Shown here one piece after another: positions 37,733-42,594 of a stretch of DNA of 42,594 nt. The translations under genes were made by a program, and so were the position numbers. The notes below the pieces were generated by a model that was not told the origin of the DNA, searched no databases, and worked only from the letters and a program-made list of their open reading frames with translations. The stretch comes from Actinomycetota bacterium. Lineage in GTDB: Bacteria > Actinomycetota > Actinomycetes > Streptosporangiales > Streptosporangiaceae. The stretch covers positions 1 through 42,594 of the forward strand of contig PMSU01000047.1 in NCBI GenBank assembly GCA_003168255.1, written 5' to 3'. How positions within the stretch are numbered: the stretch's first letter is position 1; each line of letters opens with the position of its first letter.

Positions 37733-39225
37733 AGCACGTCAGCCACTGGATCGGCGGCAAGTCGTGGCCAGGCACCAGTGGGGCCACCGGCGACATCTAC
37801 GATCCGGCCACCGGCCAGGTAACCGGCACGGTGGATTTCGCGTCGGCCACTGAAGTGGACGCGGCCGTGTCCGCGGCCACCGAGGCAGCGGCGGGCTGGC
37901 GGAACGCGTCGCTGGCCAGGCGGGCCGGGGTCATGTTCGCCTTCAGGGAGCTCGTCCGGACCCACGCCGGCGAGCTGGCAGCCCTGATCAGCTCCGAACA
38001 CGGCAAGGTGACCAGCGACGCGGCCGGCGAGGTAGCCAGGGGCCTGGAGGTGGCCGAGTTCGCCTGCGGGATCCCGCACCTGCTCAAGGGCTCGTACTCG
38101 GAGAACGTGTCCACCCAGGTAGACGCGTACTCGATCAGGCAGCCGCTCGGCGTGGTGGCCGGCATCACGCCGTTCAACTTCCCCGCCATGGTGCCGATGT
38201 GGATGTTCCCCATCGCGATCGCCTGCGGCAACGCGTTCGTGCTGAAGCCATCGGAGAAGGATCCCTCGGCGTCGGTCCTGCTCGCCGAACTGCTCGCCGA
38301 GGCCGGCCTGCCCGACGGCGTGTTCAGCGTGCTGCACGGCGACGCGGTCGCGGTCAACGCGCTGCTCGGGCACCCGGGCGTGGCCGCGGTCAGCTTCGTC
38401 GGCTCCACTCCGATCGCCAAGCACGTGTACGAGACGGCAACCGCGACCGGCAAGCGGGTGCAGGCCCTCGGCGGCGCCAAGAACCACATGGTGGTGCTCG
38501 CCGACGCAGACCTCGACAACGCCGCCGACGCGGCCGTGTCCGCGGGCTTCGGCTCGGCCGGGGAGCGGTGCATGGCGATCTCCGTCGTGGTGGCCGTTGA
38601 CCCCGTGGCCGACGAGCTCGTCGGCAAGATCGCGGAGCGGGTGGCCAGGCTGCGCGTCGGTCCTGGCACCGACGAACGAGCCGAGATGGGACCGCTGGTC
38701 ACCGGCCCGCACCGGGACCGGGTGGCCGGCTACCTCGACTCGGGCGTGCGCGAGGGCGCGGTGCTCGCGGTGGACGGCCGCACGCACCCGGTCAGCGGCG
38801 GCGAGCCCGGCGGTTTCTGGCTCGGGCCATCCATCCTCGACCACGTCACGCCGGACATGGCCTGCTACACCGACGAGATTTTCGGCCCGGTGCTCTCCGT
38901 CGTCCGGGTGCCATCCCACGACGCGGCGCTCGACCTGGTCAACGCGAACCCGTACGGCAACGGCGTGGCGATCTTCACGGCCGGCGGCGGCGCCGCCCGC
39001 CGGTTCGTCAGCGAGGTCACCGTCGGCATGGTCGGCGTCAACGTGCCGATCCCGGTGCCGATGGCCTACTACTCATTCGGCGGCTGGAAATCGTCGCTGT
39101 TCGGCGACACGCACATGCACGGCACCGAAGGCGTGCACTTCTATACCCGGGGGAAGGCCGTCACCTCCCGGTGGCCCGAGCCCGGCCCGGGTTCCGTCAG
39201 TCTTAAATTCCCAGTCAGCAATTAG
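37729..39225 (+). CDS. mmsA: CoA-acylating methylmalonate-semialdehyde dehydrogenase
   Basis: A 498-residue aldehyde dehydrogenase of the CoA-acylating MMSDH group. It has the typical HWIGGKSWPGTSG start, EHGKVTSDAAGEVARGLEV, GVVAGITPFNFPAMVPMWMF, the conserved VQALGGAKNHMVVLADADLD (lacking the usual catalytic Glu of other ALDHs, as expected of this group) and the catalytic Cys in GSAGERCMAISV. It converts methylmalonate semialdehyde or malonate semialdehyde to propionyl- or acetyl-CoA. It is coupled to the aminotransferase by an ATGA overlap, with CAGGAGG as ribosome binding site. The longer frame from 37153 is a shadow of the aminotransferase gene. Confidence 0.95.
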   Translation: MKHVSHWIGGKSWPGTSGATGDIYDPATGQVTGTVDFASATEVDAAVSAATEAAAGWRNASLARRAGVMFAFRELVRTHAGELAALISSEHGKVTSDAAGEVARGLEVAEFACGIPHLLKGSYSENVSTQVDAYSIRQPLGVVAGITPFNFPAMVPMWMFPIAIACGNAFVLKPSEKDPSASVLLAELLAEAGLPDGVFSVLHGDAVAVNALLGHPGVAAVSFVGSTPIAKHVYETATATGKRVQALGGAKNHMVVLADADLDNAADAAVSAGFGSAGERCMAISVVVAVDPVADELVGKIAERVARLRVGPGTDERAEMGPLVTGPHRDRVAGYLDSGVREGAVLAVDGRTHPVSGGEPGGFWLGPSILDHVTPDMACYTDEIFGPVLSVVRVPSHDAALDLVNANPYGNGVAIFTAGGGAARRFVSEVTVGMVGVNVPIPVPMAYYSFGGWKSSLFGDTHMHGTEGVHFYTRGKAVTSRWPEPGPGSVSLKFPVSN

Positions 39226-39231
39226 TCCGAA

Positions 39232-39261
39232 CGCTGCGGCGCCGGTCTCATCGCCGCAGCG
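39232..39261 (+). terminator. Terminator hairpin after mmsA
   Basis: CGCTGCGGCG (39232-39241) and CGCCGCAGCG (39252-39261) form a perfect 10-bp stem with a 10-base loop starting 7 bases after the stop codon. There is no U tract. Confidence 0.7.
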
Positions 39262-39305
39262 CCGGCCCTCAGCCCTCTAGTCCTGACCGGCTCATATCCT
39301 CCCGG

Positions 39306-39518
39306 TCAACGACCCGGGGGGCTGAGGCCGAGTAGCCACAGCGAGCCATTCGGCGCCAGTTCCATGATGGGGAAGGTCCGGCCTACCGGGTCGCCGGTGA
39401 CCGGATCGATCCCGAAGGTCCCGGCCGCCCCCGGCACGCTGTTCGATGACGATCTGAGCAGGTAGAGCTGGGCGCTGACGTCCAAGGTCGGCGTCTCAAG
39501 GTCTTGGCGTGTCTGCAT
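39306..39518 (-). pseudogene. Short unassigned minus-strand frame, possible gene remnant
   Basis: A 70-residue frame reads MQTRQDLETPTLDVSAQLYL, and later GTFGIDPVTGDPVGRTFPIM and ELAPNGSLWLLGLSPPGR. It looks protein-like, but no family is recognised and there is no clear ribosome binding site. It may be a leftover of a larger secreted or propeller-type protein, or a small gene. Confidence 0.25.
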
Positions 39519-39559
39519 GGGCTGGTGGGGCCCGTGGGACTGCCTGTTCAGCCAGTTCC

Positions 39560-39610
39560 AAGATCGATGTGACGCAGCCCACCACTGGTGGTAGGCGCTG
39601 CCACATTCAC
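39560..39610 (+). repeat. Dispersed palindromic element, copy C
   Basis: AAGATCGATGTGAC starts the copy at 39560, as in copy B, then the core CCCACCACTGGTGGTAGGC (39578-39596), then GCTGCCACATTCAC. The right arm has decayed relative to copy B. The surrounding 39226-39760 gap holds the mmsA terminator and the weak 39306-39518 frame, nothing else. Confidence 0.75.
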
Positions 39611-39760
39611 GCTCAAGCCCCGGCTTCTGCGCGTCCCGTCACGCGAGCCCACCGCTACCACTCGCCCCACCTGCCCCGAGCATCCCTCCGGTCTCACCGC
39701 ACCAGAGATGGGATGCCGGCCGTGGAACTCGGCCAGCTCGCGGTCATGTAACTGCGGGGG

Positions 39761-41206
39761 TCAGAAGAACGTGTGAACGGCGTCTATGACGCGGTAGCGG
39801 TCGTCCACCACGGGGATGACCCGCCACTTGTCGAAGGTCGTGCAGGGGTGCGAGATGCCCAGGCAGATCAGGTCCCCGGGAGCAAGCTCAGAATCGGCCG
39901 GCACGCTCAGGTAGGCGTGCTGATCATCGAGTTTGGTGACCTGCATGTCGTGCGCGGATGCCAGCCGCCCGTCGGCGCTTCGTACCCGGAGCGGTACGGG
40001 AAATCCCTGATCGAACGACACGTCACGGCGCCCGGCGCAGAGCAGGGCGAGGCCGGGCTCCGGCCTGGAGAGCACCTGAGCCCACAGCTCAAGCGCTGGC
40101 ACCAGGTCCGGGCCAGTCCGCCCCGTCGGGCTCGGGCCCGTCGCAGCGTCTTGGGTCCGGCGCGGTTCCGCTGGAGTCCGCTGGGTCTGGCCTGATTCCG
40201 CCGGCGCACCTCGGGCCTCGCGGGATCCGCTGGGCGCGAGGCTTGCGTACAGGCCATGGTCGTGCGCTACATAGGCGCCGCTGCGGAGCACGACCCTCGG
40301 CTGCTGATCACCCGGGCTCAGTTCCCGCACGACCACGTCGAAGTACGCGCTGCCGCCGGCGCTGAGGATGAGCCGTTCCGGGCCGGCCGCCAGCCCGCGC
40401 AGCAGCTCGCCGAGCCCGCGCAGGTCCCGGCAGAAGCTGGCGATACGGCCGATCGTGGCGGGCGTGGCAGGCGTGGCAGGCGTGCCGGGCGTGCCGGGCG
40501 TGCCGGGCGTGCCGGGCGTGCAGTCGTGGCCGATGGTGCCTTCGAACCCGGCCGCGCCCGCCAGCCTGAGCGAGCCCGCAGCGGCGACCGCCTTCGCGAC
40601 GGTGACAGCTTCCTCGACGGTCCGGCAGCCGGTGCGCCCACCCGGCTGGCCCAGCTCGACAAGGATGGGCAGCGGCCGCCCAGGCCGGCTCCGCAGCGCC
40701 TGGTCGAGCAGCCGCACGCCGGGGAGGCTGTCCGCGTAGACGTAGCAGTCGAAGCCGGGGTCGGCAGCCAGCTCCGCCGCCAGCCAGGCAATGCCGGCCG
40801 GATCGGTAAGCTCATTGGCGAGCAAGATCCGCGATATTCCGAACGCACGGTATGTCTGCATGTGCCCGACCGTCGCCGCCGTCATCCCCCAGGCACCCGC
40901 GGCGAGCTGCCGGGCGAAGAGCTGAGGCGCCATAGTGGTCTTGCCGTGCGGCGCCAGGTCCACCCCGGCCGCCGCGCAGTACGCGGCCATGCCCTCGACG
41001 TTGTGCCGGAGCGCCGTGTCGCGCAGCACGAGCAACGGCATGGCGAAGGTCCCGCTAAACAGGCCCGGACGCCGCTCGGCCAGGCTCGCCGCGGTCACCG
41101 GTGCGACGACGCCGAATCCCTTGTCGCAGACACTGATCGGCCGTTCGCCCAACGCGGCGACGGCTGTCCGGAACCTAGCGTCCAGCACGCGGTCCACATG
41201 GGTCAC
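39761..41206 (-). CDS. DSD1/D-threonine-aldolase-like PLP protein
   Basis: A 481-residue fold type III (alanine racemase N-terminal-like) protein of the D-threonine aldolase/D-serine dehydratase group. The Schiff-base Lys is in AGVDLAPHGKTTMAPQLF, followed by WGMTAATVGHMQTYRAFGIS and RILLANELTDPAGIAWLAAE. A C-terminal beta domain with the metal-type GDLICLGISHPCTTFDKWR and VPADSELAPG ends it. Two low-complexity inserts are unusual: a Thr-Pro-Gly repeat (after GTIGHDCTPG) and a Gln-Arg-Thr-Pro stretch. It overlaps the GABA aminotransferase stop by 4 bases (GTGA). The reaction is not certain: cleavage or dehydration of a D-amino acid is likely. Confidence 0.85.
   Translation of the reverse strand: MTHVDRVLDARFRTAVAALGERPISVCDKGFGVVAPVTAASLAERRPGLFSGTFAMPLLVLRDTALRHNVEGMAAYCAAAGVDLAPHGKTTMAPQLFARQLAAGAWGMTAATVGHMQTYRAFGISRILLANELTDPAGIAWLAAELAADPGFDCYVYADSLPGVRLLDQALRSRPGRPLPILVELGQPGGRTGCRTVEEAVTVAKAVAAAGSLRLAGAAGFEGTIGHDCTPGTPGTPGTPGTPATPATPATIGRIASFCRDLRGLGELLRGLAAGPERLILSAGGSAYFDVVVRELSPGDQQPRVVLRSGAYVAHDHGLYASLAPSGSREARGAPAESGQTQRTPAEPRRTQDAATGPSPTGRTGPDLVPALELWAQVLSRPEPGLALLCAGRRDVSFDQGFPVPLRVRSADGRLASAHDMQVTKLDDQHAYLSVPADSELAPGDLICLGISHPCTTFDKWRVIPVVDDRYRVIDAVHTFF
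40455..40517 (-). repeat. 9-base tandem repeat, seven units, inside the DSD1-like gene
   Basis: Seven units of 9 bases, of the GTGCCGGGC or GTGGCAGGC type. On the coding strand they give repeated Thr-Pro-Gly and Thr-Pro-Ala triplets in a loop insert. The frame is preserved. Confidence 0.9.
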
Positions 41207-42561
41207 AGGCCGGCGAACGCCTCTTCCAGGATGGTCAGTCCCTCGTCGAGCAGGTGCTCGGGGATGACCAGGGGCGGCAGGAATCTGAGCACGTTCCCGA
41301 ACGTCCCGCAGGTCAGCACCACCAGGCCGGCCGCATGGCATGCCACGGCTACCTTCCCGGCGGCAGCCGGGTTGGGATTGAGGCCGCCGGGCTCGACCAG
41401 TTCGACCGCGAGCATCGCGCCGCGGCCGCGTACCTCGCCGATCACCGGGTACTTCTGCGCCAGCGCGTTCAGCCTGGGCAGCATGAGCTCGCCGATCCGG
41501 CGGGCCCGGCCGGCCAGGTTCTCCTCTTCCATGGTGGCGATCGCGCCGAGCGCGGCGGCGCAGGCGACCGGGTTGCCGCCGTAAGTGCCGCCGAGGCCGC
41601 CGACGTGCACCGCGTCCATCAGCTCCGTGCGGCCGGTGACGCCGGCCAGCGGCAGCCCGCCCGCGATCCCCTTGGCCGTGGTGACCAGGTCGGGGACCAC
41701 GCCCTCGTGCTCGCACGCGAACCAGTCGCCGGTGCGGCAGAATCCGCTCTGGATCTCGTCGGCGATCAGCACGATGCCGTGGCTGTGGCAAAACTCCGCC
41801 AGGCCGGCCAGGAACCCCGGCGGCGGGACGATGAAGCCGCCCTCACCCTGGATCGGCTCGATGATCACGGCCGCGACGTTCTGCTCGCCTACCTGCGTGT
41901 GGATGAGCCCGGTAACCACGTCGAGCGCCTCGGCGGCGCAGCGCTCCGGGCCGCCGGGCCAGCGCAGCGGATAGGCCATCGGAACCCGGTAAACGTCGCT
42001 GGCGAACGGGCCGAACCTGTCCTTGTACGGCATGTTCTTCGCGGTCAGCGCCATGGTGAGATTGGTCCGCCCGTGATAGGCGTGGTCGAACGCCACGATG
42101 GCCGGCCGGCCGGTGGCGTACCGGGCGATCTTCACGGCGTTCTCAACCGCTTCCGCGCCCGAGTTCACCAGGATGGACCTCTTGTCGTGGTCGCCCGGGG
42201 TACGCCGGGCGAGCTCCTCGCAGACCTCCAGGTAGCCCTCGTATGGCGCGACCATGAAACAGGTGTGGGTGAACCTGGCGACCTGCTCGGTGACGCCCTC
42301 GACTACCCGCGGCGCGCTGTTGCCGACCGAGACCACGGCGATCCCCGACCCGAAATCGATCAGCGAGTTGCCGTCGACGTCCACCAGCACCCCGCCGCCG
42401 GCCGCCCTGACGAACACGGGCAGCACGCTGCTGACGCCGCGGGCGACGCTGCGCTGCCGCCGCTGCGCCAGCGCGCGCGAGGCCGGGCCGGGGATCTCGG
42501 TCACGAGATTGCGTTGCTGGGGCAGATCCGGGCCGGAGGCGAGAGCGGTTTGTTCCGTCAT
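41203..42561 (-). CDS. gabT: 4-aminobutyrate aminotransferase
   Basis: A 452-residue class III aminotransferase. It shows DVDGNSLIDFGSGIAVVSVG, the phosphate-binding VNSGAEAVENAVKIARYATG, FDHAYHGRTNLTMALTAKNM, IEPIQGEGGFIVPPPGFLAG, IVLIADEIQSGFCRTG with the PLP Asp, and the Lys in LVTTAKGIAGGLPLAGVTG. This matches bacterial GABA transaminases (GabT), which make succinate semialdehyde from 4-aminobutyrate and 2-oxoglutarate. The start at 42561 (MTEQTALASGPDL) lies 33 bases from the window edge. It is coupled to the DSD1-like gene by a 4-base overlap; no succinate-semialdehyde dehydrogenase is adjacent in the window. Confidence 0.93.
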   Translation of the reverse strand: MTEQTALASGPDLPQQRNLVTEIPGPASRALAQRRQRSVARGVSSVLPVFVRAAGGGVLVDVDGNSLIDFGSGIAVVSVGNSAPRVVEGVTEQVARFTHTCFMVAPYEGYLEVCEELARRTPGDHDKRSILVNSGAEAVENAVKIARYATGRPAIVAFDHAYHGRTNLTMALTAKNMPYKDRFGPFASDVYRVPMAYPLRWPGGPERCAAEALDVVTGLIHTQVGEQNVAAVIIEPIQGEGGFIVPPPGFLAGLAEFCHSHGIVLIADEIQSGFCRTGDWFACEHEGVVPDLVTTAKGIAGGLPLAGVTGRTELMDAVHVGGLGGTYGGNPVACAAALGAIATMEEENLAGRARRIGELMLPRLNALAQKYPVIGEVRGRGAMLAVELVEPGGLNPNPAAAGKVAVACHAAGLVVLTCGTFGNVLRFLPPLVIPEHLLDEGLTILEEAFAGL

Positions 42562-42594
42562 ACCGCTGACAATAGGCCACCGGCCGGCGCTGCC

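Noticed and set aside
39761..41791. Long minus-strand frame continuing into the GABA aminotransferase gene
   Set aside because: The upstream half is a shadow of gabT. The natural start is the GTG at 41206, overlapping the gabT stop by 4 bases.

Overview
The window is very GC-rich, densely coded and strongly biased to G/C at third codon positions. Its gene families are typical of a filamentous or otherwise developmentally complex actinomycete: a complete conservon (cvnA-B-C-D), DUF4193, an XRE/DUF5753 + DUF397 + ATPase locus of the WhiJ/AbaA kind, and an NTF2-like class B penicillin-binding protein. I cannot name the species from sequence alone. It reads as chromosome: there is one tRNA gene, and I see no insertion sequence, prophage or CRISPR.

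Layout. 0-6.1 kb: the edge of a leftward gene, DUF4193, an aldo/keto reductase, a repeat-rich hypothetical protein, a zinc-ribbon/FHA protein, an acyl-CoA dehydrogenase and an orphan lipoprotein substrate-binding protein. 6.2-11.4 kb: the conservon, a membrane sensor kinase with roadblock, DUF742 and GTPase partners. 11.5-14.6 kb: a CAU-anticodon tRNA followed by two vapBC toxin-antitoxin modules with apparently leaderless promoters, two small unknown genes, the C-terminal remnant of an ACC deaminase, and a 36-residue peptide gene with a strong ribosome binding site. 14.6-19 kb: a glyoxalase-like/O-methyltransferase fusion, a DinB-like protein, a polytopic membrane protein and an expansin-like protein. 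19.1-25.5 kb: a class III aminotransferase coupled to an Lrp/AsnC regulator, divergent from a sugar-acid operon (IlvD/Edd-type dehydratase, uronate-dehydrogenase-like SDR, ketoglutarate semialdehyde dehydrogenase-like enzyme). 25.5-29.8 kb: a GNAT acetyltransferase, a methyltransferase and the WhiJ-like locus. 29.7-32.3 kb: two zeta-toxin-type genes. 32.7-42.6 kb: a PBP, an SMP-30 lactonase, an SRPBCC protein, an aminotransferase/methylmalonate-semialdehyde dehydrogenase pair, and a DSD1-like PLP protein coupled to GABA aminotransferase.

The most interesting unit is the zeta-toxin locus (29750-32306). An apparently intact zeta kinase (30796-31998, P-loop GLPGAGKST) overlaps by 4 bases a 103-residue protein (31995-32306). 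Just upstream, a second gene encodes a zeta-like kinase whose P-loop has decayed to GLRGADFAA, fused at its C-terminus to a homologue of that same small protein. This suggests that the small protein is a downstream antitoxin or partner, and that the upstream gene is a fused pseudo-toxin/partner, possibly an antidote or decoy. The upstream gene belongs to a run of 4-base overlaps with an anti-sigma-like ATPase and a weakly primase-like protein.

Other recurring themes are many short tandem repeats (unit length a multiple of three inside genes, 11 or 22-23 bases outside them), three copies of a dispersed palindromic intergenic element, and nitrogen/carbon catabolism built around three class III aminotransferases and two aldehyde dehydrogenases.
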